Assembly (NCBI GenBank): GCA_019038695.1
Contig: JAHOYZ010000026.1
Location: forward strand, 1-57,625
Direction: 5' to 3'
Source: Candidatus Zixiibacteriota bacterium
GTDB lineage: Bacteria > Zixibacteria > MSB-5A5 > GN15 > FEB-12
Length of the DNA: 57,625 bases
Shown here in pieces: positions 39,242-48,124 of the stretch. Within the stretch, counting starts at the first letter, position 1. Each line of letters opens with the position of its first letter. A program made the position numbers and the translations under genes. The notes under the pieces were generated by a model that ran no database searches, was not told the origin of the DNA, and worked only from the letters and a program-made list of their open reading frames with translations.

Positions 39242-41512
39242 TTATTGGGCAAATCGCAGGTGCACGATACCGACTCGGTCGAGGTGAGTAATCGTCAATG
39301 AGTCAATCTCATTGGATATTTCCTGAGTAAAAACCTGATCGATATCCGGGTCAGATAATGATCGCAAGATTATCGACGACAACCCCAATGTATCTATCCA
39401 AGGTAATAAAAGCTGAAGATCGCTGATTCGTCTGCCCACTACCAAGCGGTCGATTCCACCCAGACCAGCATCAGGTAGAAAATCGGAGTCGATATTATCT
39501 ACGAGGAGCAGACAAGATTTGTCTCCTGTCCAAACCAGACCGTCGCGAAAAGGATAGAATCCGATACCGACGCGGCTCGCCGGATGTTTGGGAGAAACCA
39601 CAATTTCCATAGCTCCAGATTCCTCCACAGGCTGGCGGATGATATCTCGAAAGCTGAATTCCAGACGTTTAGGAACGATCACTGTCTCCGCGGCCAACCG
39701 ATTGCCAACCCGAACCAAATCATCAATCGCCCCATAGTCAGCCGAAAGGACAAATATGGAGTGCAAGGCTTTAATGTCGAATCTCTCCAACATAGGCACA
39801 AGAATGCGGTCATCGATGGGATAGTCGCGCTCCAGCATACCGGTGATGATGAGATCGCCGTACGGCTGTTCTCCCTGCCTGACTACGGCAGCAATTCCTC
39901 CCGGAACTGTAGTCAGCCAAATGTTGGTGTGATCAGTCTCGTTTATGAGAGCCGCCGGACGAAGCAAGGCCAGATTGGTCAATACGACCAGTGAGATGAC
40001 AACGAATCGACGTATTCGCCTGGACTTGAGTGCCCACACCCCCAGCACAAGGTAGATATAGCAGGCAATGACAACCCCTGCCGGGACCGAATCGATCTGA
40101 ATAACCGGCGCATTCTCCCCTCCAAAGAATTGAAGACACCGGAGGATAAGCTCCATCAACAGATTGACCAGCGAACCGGTGAAAGCCCCTAAAGCCGGAA
40201 GAATAAAATCGGCCATCAGGACCCCCAAAATGCCAAGCACAGCCCCCGAAGTCAGCACCACGATCAGCACATTAGCCACTACGGAAAGAACCGGCAAACG
40301 CTGGAAATAGAAAGCTATCAACGGAGCCGAACATACCTGCGCAACAATTGCTATGGCCAATGGCACAACGACACAATAATACCACCAGCGGCGGCGATCC
40401 ATTCGGAAAATCTTCAACACGGCGGGGGTGACAAATATCAACCCCCAGGCTGTGACAAAGGAAAGCTGAAAACCGACATCGAAGAGTTGGGTGGGATCGA
40501 ACAGCAGGATTATCGCTGCCGCGGCGCTGATGATATTGTTGAGATCTGTTCGTCGTTGTACCAAACGACTCAGAAGCACCAGAGTGGCCATCACCGAGGC
40601 TCGCACTACTGATGGTTCCCCGTATGAGATGAGCGTAAATAACACCAGTACTGCCAGCAGAATAATCGTCCTCACTCGACGTGATAATGAAAGCGGCCGT
40701 ATCAGGAAAATGAAAAAACCCAGCACCAGGGCGACATTGGAACCGGATACAGCCAGCAAATGAAGGGTTCCGGAATCACGAAACCAGCCATACACTTCAA
40801 CGGGGATATTCCTGGTTTCGCCAATAAGAAATCCGGCCGCCAAAGCTGCCGCTCGAGGACTCAGATTACGGTTAAGCGCATCTACAATTCCACCCCGAAC
40901 TCCATCGGCCATATTGAACAGACCATAACGATTCCGTTTGTCCAGACGCAGGTCGAGAAGGGTCGTCATGTAGACAATGCCGTGGATGCCCTTGAGATTG
41001 AGGTAGCGCCGATAGTCAAATCCACCGGGAGACACACTACCGCGCAGAGGATAGATACGACCAAGGAATTCCAGACGATCCCCGCGTTGGAGGCAGGTCG
41101 TTGTATCTTCCAATCGCACCAGCACTGTTCCGTGTACCGGATACACGCCGTCGGCAACGAGGGAATCCACCCGGACCTTAAGTTCAGTCCGATCGGTGCG
41201 TAGCTTGGGCCAGTCGCTCACCTGACCATAAATGTGATACCGTTGTTCTCCGTCAGCGTAGTTGGCTACATGACCCGCACCGGTAGGATAATAGCGAAGG
41301 CTGTAATGAAAAGCCGAGAAACACAGCAGAGCCAGCCCCAGAGCCACGGCGGCGTGAGTACTCTTCTTTCTTAGTAGCCAGATAATCCCGAGCAGAGCCG
41401 CAATGGCCGCTATGGACAGATACACCCACACCGGTAACCGTAGCTGGTCGGCAAAGACAATCCCAGGGACGATCGCCATCAACAAGAATAGACTAGGGTA
41501 AGCACGCAGCAT
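39242..41512 (-). CDS. comEC: ComEC/Rec2-type DNA uptake channel
   Basis: A 756-residue membrane protein. Two N-terminal helices are followed by an OB-like DUF4131 region (YHIYGQVSDWPKLRTDRTEL) and the competence core with about ten helices (AGFLIGETRNIPVEVYGWFRDSGTLHLLAVSGSNVALV). The core's conserved SGTLHLLAVSG motif is intact. The C-terminal region, which in many ComEC proteins is a beta-lactamase-fold nuclease, has lost the HxHxDH zinc site: LSADYGAIDDL stands where HSDADHIGG would be. ComEC carries single-stranded DNA across the inner membrane after pilus capture, which matches the pil genes nearby. Confidence 0.92.
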   Translation of the reverse strand: MLRAYPSLFLLMAIVPGIVFADQLRLPVWVYLSIAAIAALLGIIWLLRKKSTHAAVALGLALLCFSAFHYSLRYYPTGAGHVANYADGEQRYHIYGQVSDWPKLRTDRTELKVRVDSLVADGVYPVHGTVLVRLEDTTTCLQRGDRLEFLGRIYPLRGSVSPGGFDYRRYLNLKGIHGIVYMTTLLDLRLDKRNRYGLFNMADGVRGGIVDALNRNLSPRAAALAAGFLIGETRNIPVEVYGWFRDSGTLHLLAVSGSNVALVLGFFIFLIRPLSLSRRVRTIILLAVLVLFTLISYGEPSVVRASVMATLVLLSRLVQRRTDLNNIISAAAAIILLFDPTQLFDVGFQLSFVTAWGLIFVTPAVLKIFRMDRRRWWYYCVVVPLAIAIVAQVCSAPLIAFYFQRLPVLSVVANVLIVVLTSGAVLGILGVLMADFILPALGAFTGSLVNLLMELILRCLQFFGGENAPVIQIDSVPAGVVIACYIYLVLGVWALKSRRIRRFVVISLVVLTNLALLRPAALINETDHTNIWLTTVPGGIAAVVRQGEQPYGDLIITGMLERDYPIDDRILVPMLERFDIKALHSIFVLSADYGAIDDLVRVGNRLAAETVIVPKRLEFSFRDIIRQPVEESGAMEIVVSPKHPASRVGIGFYPFRDGLVWTGDKSCLLLVDNIDSDFLPDAGLGGIDRLVVGRRISDLQLLLPWIDTLGLSSIILRSLSDPDIDQVFTQEISNEIDSLTITHLDRVGIVHLRFAQ

Positions 41513-41527
41513 AATAGCCCCTGAAGA

Positions 41528-43093
41528 TCACTTTCGAATCAATAGACGTCTGAGCAGACTGAGCTCCTGTACTCTTAGAATCAAACAGAACAACAGATAC
41601 AACAGACCGGCTACAATCATTGGCACCACCAATTGAATAATCCTTCCCGTTAGAGTAGCTGGATCGAAAACAAATTGGTAAGGCATCAACTGAGCTACAT
41701 GAAATGCGGCCATGGCTGCAATCAGAATCCGGAAAAACTTGAGGCCAACATGAGCCATCGATACTTGAATCCCGGTGCTTGGCAGCCACCTTAACAACAA
41801 TAGAAAGTTGACAATCCCGGCAATCGAAGTAGCCGCTGCCAAACCCGCGAAATCCAGAAGGCGTATCATTGGGTAGTACAAAACAAGATTGACGCCCACC
41901 GCAATAAGGGAAGCCTTCATCGGTCGGCGTGAATCTTTGACAGCATAGAAAAAAGCTACCGTCACCCGCACTGCCGCGAAACCAATCAGCCCGTAAGAAA
42001 AATGAAGCAGAGCCAGGGTTGTTCGCCCGGACGAGATAGCCGTGAACGCTCCCCACTGATAGATCAACTCAATGACTTCACGCCCCATAAACGCCAGGAA
42101 GACTGCTGATGGAACCACCACAAACAGGTTGGCCCCGATAGCTTCCTCGTACGTTCGACCAAGCTTAGTCGTTTCACCACGAGCCACCATCTCTGAGGCC
42201 TTCGGCAACGCCACCGTTCCCAGAGCCACCGCAAAGACACCCAGAGGGAGATGCATGAGACGATAAGCGTAGCTCAGATACGACATGGCTCCCTCCATCA
42301 GGAAGGACGCTAACAGAGTCGAGATCAGTATATTAACCCGACCTGCCGATAGGCCGGCTATCATCGGCAACAATAACCGCCCCACTTTTTTCAACCCTTC
42401 GTCGAGCAAGGATAGGCAAAAGCGGAATCTGTATCCAATTCGCAGAAGTGATGGCAACTGCACAGCGACCTGACCAACACCCCCAACTACTACTCCAATC
42501 GCCAGCGTATAGATGGACTGATCATAATAGCGATACAAACAAATGACCGTCAGCACCGTCCCCAGGTTGAACATAGCTGGTGAAAGAGCCGGAATCCCAA
42601 ACCGTCCAAAGGAGTTGAGCATTCCCATTACCAACGCCGACAACGAAACAAGCAACAGATAGACCATCATCACGCGTGCCATTCCTACAGTCAAATCGAA
42701 CTTGTCCGGACTGTCTGTAAATCCGTGAGCCATCAAATAAACTATCGCCGGGGCGGCAACGATACCCAATAGCACGATCAGCCCCACAACTACTAGAACA
42801 GCGGAAATGACAACATTAGCCAGTTTGAAGGCCTCGTCTGTTGATTCCTTTACTGCCTTTTCTTTGAAAATGGGGATAAAAGCGGCAGAAAGTGCTCCCT
42901 CAGCGAACATATCTCGCAACAGGTTAGGGATTCGGAACGCAACCACGAAGGCATCGGTTGCGAAACCAGCGCCAAAGAAATAGGCCATGACCTGCTCACG
43001 TACGAGGCCCAGAACACGTGAGAAAGCAGTTGCCCCCGAGACCAATCCGGCCGATCGCACCAGGGAGTCATTTTTTTCTTTACTGATTGACAA
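41528..43093 (-). CDS. murJ: Lipid II flippase MurJ
   Basis: A 521-residue MOP-family membrane protein with about 14 helices. Signature stretches are SGATAFSRVLGLVREQVMAYFFGAG, AFVVAFRIPNLLRDMFAEGALSAAFIPIF and ALGTVALPKASEMVARGE. MurJ moves the peptidoglycan precursor lipid II across the inner membrane. Its stop lies 15 bases after the comEC start side, so murJ and comEC probably share a transcript. The divergent rpsT promoter overlaps its 5' end. Confidence 0.95.
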   Translation of the reverse strand: MSISKEKNDSLVRSAGLVSGATAFSRVLGLVREQVMAYFFGAGFATDAFVVAFRIPNLLRDMFAEGALSAAFIPIFKEKAVKESTDEAFKLANVVISAVLVVVGLIVLLGIVAAPAIVYLMAHGFTDSPDKFDLTVGMARVMMVYLLLVSLSALVMGMLNSFGRFGIPALSPAMFNLGTVLTVICLYRYYDQSIYTLAIGVVVGGVGQVAVQLPSLLRIGYRFRFCLSLLDEGLKKVGRLLLPMIAGLSAGRVNILISTLLASFLMEGAMSYLSYAYRLMHLPLGVFAVALGTVALPKASEMVARGETTKLGRTYEEAIGANLFVVVPSAVFLAFMGREVIELIYQWGAFTAISSGRTTLALLHFSYGLIGFAAVRVTVAFFYAVKDSRRPMKASLIAVGVNLVLYYPMIRLLDFAGLAAATSIAGIVNFLLLLRWLPSTGIQVSMAHVGLKFFRILIAAMAAFHVAQLMPYQFVFDPATLTGRIIQLVVPMIVAGLLYLLFCLILRVQELSLLRRLLIRK

Positions 43094-43114
43094 AACTATA
43101 TTGCCGACTATATT
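43087..43114 (+). promoter_or_regulatory. Promoter of rpsT
   Basis: TTGACA (43087-43092) and TATATT (43109-43114) are 16 bases apart, about 45 bases before the GTG start. The -35 box overlaps the first codons of divergent murJ. Confidence 0.7.
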
Positions 43115-43160
43115 TAGAAGCTAAACGAAAACGATCCTGGTAATTTGAAAGGACATACCA

Positions 43161-43415
43161 GTGCCGCAACATAAATCCTGCGCTAAACGGATGAAAACCT
43201 CCGCCGTACAACGCGACCGCAATCGAGCGTTCCGTACTCGGTATCGGTCCGCCATCAGAGACTTGCGCGCCGAAACTAATGCCGAAGAAGCCGCTCGCAA
43301 GTATCGCCTGACAGTCAGTATGATCGACCAGGCAACTACTCGTGGCCTGCTTCACAAGAACAACGCCGCCCGGAACAAAGCCCGGTTGGCAGTAATGGTG
43401 AACAAGCTGAGCTAA
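43161..43415 (+). CDS. rpsT: 30S ribosomal protein S20
   Basis: An 84-residue basic helical protein starting with GTG after a GAAAGGA site. The sequence KSCAKRMKTSAVQRDRNRAF and the end TRGLLHKNNAARNKARLAVM (HKNxAARxKSRL) are diagnostic of S20, which binds 16S rRNA at the base of the body. It is a single-gene unit with its own promoter and terminator, as in many bacteria. Confidence 0.93.
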   Translation: MPQHKSCAKRMKTSAVQRDRNRAFRTRYRSAIRDLRAETNAEEAARKYRLTVSMIDQATTRGLLHKNNAARNKARLAVMVNKLS

Positions 43416-43438
43416 AGCTCGTCCGGACCGATTTATTG

Positions 43439-43470
43439 AACGCCCTGCTCTTAAATAGCGGGGCGTTTCT
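43439..43470 (+). terminator. Rho-independent terminator of rpsT
   Basis: A stem AACGCCC (43439-43445) with GGGCGTT (43461-43467), followed by TTCT. It begins 23 bases after the rpsT stop. Confidence 0.75.
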
Positions 43471-43790
43471 CCTTGCTTCATCAATCTCTTCCTAACCACT
43501 CCACGAATCTTTACTACCAAGCCACCAGAAAATACATTCTGGCAATATACCGGAATCCGGTCCAGTCTTTAATTAGACAAAGTTACCGCTGACAGATCAA
43601 GGCTTCAACTATATTTTCGGAATAACACCAGTCAATGTAGAGAGCAAATTTGGGCTCTGCCGGGAAACGACGCACTGTCTCAATATGGCAATCTCTTTGG
43701 GACAAAGATTACCATATGAAAAGATATACATAAGCCAGTCATCCAGCAACTAAGCAGTAGTCAATTGATATTGACCGATCACCCCACTGA
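43471..43790. other. Intergenic stretch with no feature seen
   Basis: About 320 bases between the rpsT terminator and the PEP-CTERM gene terminator. It is A+T-rich; I find no frame, tRNA or clear repeat in it. Confidence 0.5.
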
Positions 43791-43820
43791 AAAAAAATCC
43801 CCGTGTTAACCACGGGGATT
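43791..43820 (-). terminator. Terminator of the PEP-CTERM gene
   Basis: A perfect 10-bp stem AATCCCCGTG (43796-43805) with CACGGGGATT (43811-43820). On the minus strand it runs into eight T. It ends the PEP-CTERM transcript. Confidence 0.92.
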
Positions 43821-43851
43821 GTTCAAATCATGAAAATGTTTTCAGCAGGCC

Positions 43852-44511
43852 CTATTTCCTTCTGGCTCGGACACCAAGGCCAGCCAGTCCCAAGCCTACG
43901 AGAAGAAGAGTAGTAGGTTCAGGAATGGCATCGGAAGGATCATCATTTGTAGTATTGTAATCGATAGACAAAACGGAAGAATTCAGATTAACACCATAGT
44001 CAAAAATAGGTGTCATAGAGACGTTGAGCTGGCTGGAATTCCACAACTCAGAATCAATATCGGTCATATCGATGATATTGTTGGTTTCACCTGCCCATTC
44101 CCAACCACCATACTCTGTCCACATACATGTACCACCTACCTGGACAATATCCACTCCAAAGCCGTAATAGCGCCAACCAGAAATCTCAAGAGTAGCGCTG
44201 GAAACGGTAAAATCATCAGGGACGTTCATGTAGTCACCGCTCAGAGTGTGACCCCAAGTCTCCGTTTCTAACCAACCAATACAGCCTTCGGTGAATTCAA
44301 TCTGGGACACATAACTAAACCCAGGCGCATCAACGCCATAATTATCGACAGCTGTTTCAACGTATGCAAACTCTGGATCGGTGTTGAACTCTGGTGTAGT
44401 GTCGTAGTAGCTAAGGTTCCGAACAGATCCTACGAATGCAAAGGCAAATAGTGTTGACGGAATAGTCAAGACGATAGCCAAAACCAGCAAAAACTTTAGA
44501 TAACGATCCAA
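43852..44511 (-). CDS. PEP-CTERM sorted exported protein
   Basis: The TTG at 44511 is chosen because a perfect AGGAGGT lies six bases before it and a signal peptide follows (YLKFLLVLAIVLTIPSTLFAFA). The mature part (about 190 residues) is beta-rich, aromatic and acidic with few charged clusters. It ends in the PEP-CTERM signal: IPEPTTLLLVGLGLAGLGVRARRK has Pro-Glu-Pro, a membrane helix and an Arg/Lys tail. Exosortase recognises such tails and releases the protein to the surface or matrix. No exosortase (EpsH) gene is in the window. Confidence 0.88.
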   Translation of the reverse strand: MDRYLKFLLVLAIVLTIPSTLFAFAFVGSVRNLSYYDTTPEFNTDPEFAYVETAVDNYGVDAPGFSYVSQIEFTEGCIGWLETETWGHTLSGDYMNVPDDFTVSSATLEISGWRYYGFGVDIVQVGGTCMWTEYGGWEWAGETNNIIDMTDIDSELWNSSQLNVSMTPIFDYGVNLNSSVLSIDYNTTNDDPSDAIPEPTTLLLVGLGLAGLGVRARRK

Positions 44512-44805
44512 TGTGACCTCCTGATCAATATATATTGCTGAAAAATTGAGCAAATTACAGGCCAGTTCGCAATCTTAGCGTGAGATTCTTGTATCTAACA
44601 CTATATCAATGAGTTACTAATGTTCGACAGTATGGCCAAAAGGCATGATTGGAGGAGAATTATGCAACTGAATGCCATATTGTTACCTAACCCCTGCATG
44701 TACACCGCAAGACATGTGGGATAGGCTTTTTATGGATTACGGAGACGTTATTTTGTCAATCGCCCTTATGTCGTCTCGTTTTCTCCATCTCGCTGGAAGG
44801 CGGGA

Positions 44806-45621
44806 TCAATGATTGAGCACATAAACCTTCCCATCATAGATAGAAACCTTATGGGATTGAGCACGGAGGTTCACAAGTTCGCGGAAAAACGCTTCTTTCT
44901 CCTCAACAGGCGTATCGTCCGCCAGAACGGAAATGGGGAAGTCAATATTAAGAATCCGGCAATTGGTCATCACTCCTATGAAATCAGGTGGAAATAGATG
45001 GTCCGACAGAGCCGCACTCACGAGATCATTGAGAGAGAAACTCGGTAATGTCATGATTGCCGAATATGAACCGGAGCGAGTGATATTTCCAGTGGCACCT
45101 GACGGCTCTACAATTTGCTCATAGCGACCGTGGCAATGAATCGAGTGAACCAGATGATCTAGTGAGGCTGGACAGCCGGCACGACTGGAGTGACGCAATT
45201 GACAGCGAAGCTGCTCCTTCCCGAAATCGAAATCGACAGACAATGTGTCGGACGAGGACAATTCTTTTTCGGATGACCTCTCGATGACAATTTGGTCGGG
45301 GTACTTGGCTGCAAGCCCAGTCAGATGCTCTATATTGAATCCTGCCAGACCGAGCTGAATCGTGGCCAGAGAAATTGATTCGGGAGTCGCTATCTGCAAG
45401 GGAAAGTGATTCAGACTCGCAGCGGCAAGGGCATCGAAATCCGGTCTGTTCTCCAACAACAGAAAACCATCGTCTAAGGCCATAGCCAAGAAAGGATGGC
45501 GAACCAAACGGATTTCATCCAGAGTTAGCCCATCTGTGTCATTTGACTGCTGGGACCATTCAAATGAACAGATTCGGTCCCGGTCAACCACCCGGATATT
45601 TTTAAGAGCCTTCAGATCCAT
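44806..45621 (-). CDS. Hypothetical soluble protein (ParB/SbnI-like N-terminus possible)
   Basis: A 271-residue protein. The first 90 residues (LVRHPFLAMALDDGFLLLENRPDFDALAAASLNHFPLQI) recall the small ParB/sulfiredoxin-like fold used as a nucleotide-binding module: an R-HP-L strand, then a loop with a key residue. The GHHR/GNRR signature of ParB nucleases is missing, however. The rest has no motif I know, apart from cysteines in QLRHSSRAGCPASLDHLVHSIHC. The gene stands alone between a PEP-CTERM gene and a 385-base gap. I leave the function open. Confidence 0.65.
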   Translation of the reverse strand: MDLKALKNIRVVDRDRICSFEWSQQSNDTDGLTLDEIRLVRHPFLAMALDDGFLLLENRPDFDALAAASLNHFPLQIATPESISLATIQLGLAGFNIEHLTGLAAKYPDQIVIERSSEKELSSSDTLSVDFDFGKEQLRCQLRHSSRAGCPASLDHLVHSIHCHGRYEQIVEPSGATGNITRSGSYSAIMTLPSFSLNDLVSAALSDHLFPPDFIGVMTNCRILNIDFPISVLADDTPVEEKEAFFRELVNLRAQSHKVSIYDGKVYVLNH

Positions 45622-46006
45622 GTCGGCCGAGAGAGCAAGCCATATGCCCAGGTCTGAAAGGTTATCCGGATAGCATCAAGTTGTTATTACACAGCTTTTT
45701 ATATGTTTTAAGAATACTGTGGGTATGGCGTCGAACAACTTCGATCACCCGTTCCTGACACAAGGTATGCAATTGGAGTCACAGCTCTGGTCTGGATTCG
45801 TCACTGCAGTTCAACCCTACCGATCGAACATAGCTGTGGTGCGCCTATAGTATGACAGTCGATGAGATTGTCATGATGGAAAAACACCGTCGCAGGAGTA
45901 GCCTTAATGCAGTTAGGCTCGTCTCACTGATGATGAGTAGCGAGAGGTACAGCAGCCAACTTGCTGTGTGCAATGCCTTACTTTGGGTTGGTGGGAGAGA
46001 CCAATC
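45622..46006. other. Intergenic stretch, 385 bases
   Basis: It separates two minus-strand genes. A plus-strand frame begins at 45852 but runs antisense into the next gene and looks like a shadow. I see no terminator, RNA gene or repeat. Confidence 0.4.
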
Positions 46007-46519
46007 TTACAACCGGATTCCTTTGCGGATCGGTTTGAAACCCGATTTCCGAGAGTCCGACGGATCGGGCTTGAGTGATATCTCGGTATTGGTTGGAAGC
46101 GAAGCATAGTTTGCTGGAGACAGGAGCGATCGATTCTCAACCTGCTTGACATAACCCACGGCCAACGCAAACTGGCGGCTGTATTCCAGAAGAAGACGTG
46201 CCCGTTCCTTATCCTGGGTGAGACTCTGTCTCTTACCGGAGAACGAAAATACAAACTCGGGGTTGGATGACATAACCTGAACCGCCTTGATCTTCTGATC
46301 GGACAGACGTGTCTTAAGAAATCGAAGTAAGGCAAAAAAGGCACCAAACTCCAGATCGAGCACCGAACCGTGGGCACGGCACCGGAACAGAACCCCATAG
46401 TCCGGTACAGCGAAACTGATCATCCCACCGGCGAAACCGATATCGGTCAGGTACGGATCATTCAGACTATTGTTGAAAGCAGCAGTATAGCACTTGATAA
46501 AAGTCGGTTTCTTGTCCAT
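46007..46519 (-). CDS. Hypothetical protein
   Basis: A protein of about 170 residues starting MDKKPTFIKCYTAAFNNSLN (a second ATG three codons upstream, at 46528, is possible). It contains IGFAGGMISFAVPDYGVLFRCRAHGSVLDLEFGAFFALLRFLKTRLSDQKIKAVQVMSSNPEFVFSF, alternating strands and helices like a small RNase H-like or alpha/beta fold, but without conserved acidic residues I can place. The C-terminus is basic (KSGFKPIRKGIRL). No family recognised. Confidence 0.6.
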   Translation of the reverse strand: MDKKPTFIKCYTAAFNNSLNDPYLTDIGFAGGMISFAVPDYGVLFRCRAHGSVLDLEFGAFFALLRFLKTRLSDQKIKAVQVMSSNPEFVFSFSGKRQSLTQDKERARLLLEYSRQFALAVGYVKQVENRSLLSPANYASLPTNTEISLKPDPSDSRKSGFKPIRKGIRL

Positions 46520-46663
46520 TCCCTGCATTCAGCAACGCCTGTGCCGGCGCCGAAGGCGCTTTATGTAGTACGCAATTACGGTTGAGAGACAAGGCCTTAG
46601 GCGGATAACAGAATAGCCGTGGTTCGACCTGAAATAGCAATCTATGAAATCAAACTCACAATT

Positions 46664-47095
46664 TCAGTCGATTGATTTCATTAAGTCTTCGCGCAACCCC
46701 TCCCCGGCTTCGATGTACTTACCGGTAGCAGTGGCATAGATTTCGTCTGCGTCGTTTCTGACTTCTCCCTCTGTCAGGAATACTCTCCCCTTTGATTTGA
46801 CAACTCGGCCGGAAAAGGTCAGTTCGTCTCCAACTCTTACCGGTTGAATGAATCGCACCGTCATTTCAGCAGTCACAGCAAAGCGGTCGATTGCTAATAC
46901 AGCCTTTATCATCACCTCGTCCAACAGAGTCGCAATTAGTCCCCCGTGATAGATACCTCGATAACCCTCAAATTGCTCGGTAGCCTTAACCCTGGTAACA
47001 ACCTGACTTCCATCATAGAAAAAACGCGCCCCAAGGCCATCTGGGTTTTTATCACCACAGACGAAACAGTGGGAGTATTTGGCGACTTCCTTCAT
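46664..47095 (-). CDS. PaaI-type hotdog-fold thioesterase
   Basis: A 143-residue single hotdog domain. The active-site segment GIYHGGLIATLLDEVMIKAV matches the HGGxxxxLxD pattern of the PaaI/YbgC thioesterases, with Glu or Asp in DEVM as the likely general base. Strands AEMTVRFIQPVRVGDELTFSGRVVKSKGRVF complete the fold. An extra N-terminal HCFVCGDKNPDG (His and two Cys) is common in this subfamily and may bind zinc. Such enzymes hydrolyse acyl-CoA or aryl-CoA esters; the substrate is unknown. Confidence 0.85.
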   Translation of the reverse strand: MKEVAKYSHCFVCGDKNPDGLGARFFYDGSQVVTRVKATEQFEGYRGIYHGGLIATLLDEVMIKAVLAIDRFAVTAEMTVRFIQPVRVGDELTFSGRVVKSKGRVFLTEGEVRNDADEIYATATGKYIEAGEGLREDLMKSID

Positions 47096-47157
47096 ACTCC
47101 TTATGTACGGTTATGCGAGTTACTTGTCAATAAGTGCTGGGCGGATACGCCCGACAG

Positions 47158-47186
47158 AAAAAGGCCCGACCGGAATCGGTCGGGCC
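47158..47186 (-). terminator. Terminator of the lipoprotein gene
   Basis: A perfect 10-bp stem GGCCCGACCG (47163-47172) with CGGTCGGGCC (47177-47186) and loop GAAT. On the minus strand it is followed by five T. Confidence 0.9.
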
Positions 47187-47214
47187 CGAAATTGTCAGCA
47201 TTCCATAAGTTCTG

Positions 47215-48069
47215 TTATAGTGCAGGAGGCCAGCATTCGCGAGATGAATACGACCACGTCGTTTCGCCACAGGTTGCCACCACGGCAGCCATGCCCGAAT
47301 TAAATGTAACGTTCATGTTCCAATTGGTGGTATCGGGGGCATCGGCGTCTTTCTGATAGATCATTTCGATGTCGGCCGAGAAAGTACCCGTTTCCGGGCA
47401 ACCTTGCGTCCAGCCGAAGCTGGATTTGCTTATCTGACCACTAGCATAGGTAACATCCACATCGAACTCTCTCCAGACGGTGGAGTCAGCACTCACGTAT
47501 TTGGACTTGACGTTCCAACCGCTGGAGCCTTCCACAGAACACAGCTCCTGATCCATGTTGTCGAACTGGTAGTCCGCATTGCCAGCATAGATGGAGTGAG
47601 TGACGGTAGTATCCAGGGCGTTGTACACCCAATTGTGCTTATAAAGCAGAGCTTCCAGATCGGTTACACCCTGTTGGTAGGCGTTATCTTTCCGGAACTG
47701 GATGGAATCCATTATCACCGAGGAGTAGTCATCGGTGTGGAATTCGAAGTAGATAACATGCCAGCCGTCATCCGTGTACGTAACATAGGATTCATCAGTC
47801 TCGGCATTTGGATCAGTCGGACCGTAATGGACAGGATCAACAGTAGTATCAGTTGCCAGGGTACTCACAGAACCAAGCCCGTCGCTAAACCATATCAGTG
47901 TCGAATCTACGAACTCAGATACCTGTTCATGCACTGCTAGAAATTCGGGATCGTTAAGATTCCCGACTGTGCCGGTAGAGGTGTCATCACTTGAGCAGCC
48001 ATAGAAGGCCAGGCTGGCGGCAACAATGGCGACTGTTCCCAGTAGAAGCATGAGTTTGCAGGAACGCAT
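47215..48069 (-). CDS. Hypothetical lipoprotein
   Basis: The start at 48069 has AAAGGAG before it. A signal peptide (LMLLLGTVAIVAASLAFYGC) ends in a lipobox-like YGC and the mature end would be CSSDDTSTGTV. The remaining 260 residues are acidic and beta-rich, with repeated W and T (YVTYTDDGWHVIYFEFHTDDYS, GNADYQFDNMDQELCSVEGSSGW) and a C-terminal Cys pair. No known domain is seen. It is probably an outer-membrane or periplasmic lipoprotein. It lies 56 bases after argF in the same direction. Confidence 0.7.
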   Translation of the reverse strand: MRSCKLMLLLGTVAIVAASLAFYGCSSDDTSTGTVGNLNDPEFLAVHEQVSEFVDSTLIWFSDGLGSVSTLATDTTVDPVHYGPTDPNAETDESYVTYTDDGWHVIYFEFHTDDYSSVIMDSIQFRKDNAYQQGVTDLEALLYKHNWVYNALDTTVTHSIYAGNADYQFDNMDQELCSVEGSSGWNVKSKYVSADSTVWREFDVDVTYASGQISKSSFGWTQGCPETGTFSADIEMIYQKDADAPDTTNWNMNVTFNSGMAAVVATCGETTWSYSSRECWPPAL

Positions 48070-48124
48070 AAGCGTCTCCTTTCTTTGGTCCACAGCTTCT
48101 GTTCATACCAGCCACCAAGCGAGA

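Noticed and set aside
45852-46109. Plus frame of 85 codons
   Set aside because: It is antisense to the end of the 46007 gene over about 100 bases, lacks a ribosome site and has no domain.
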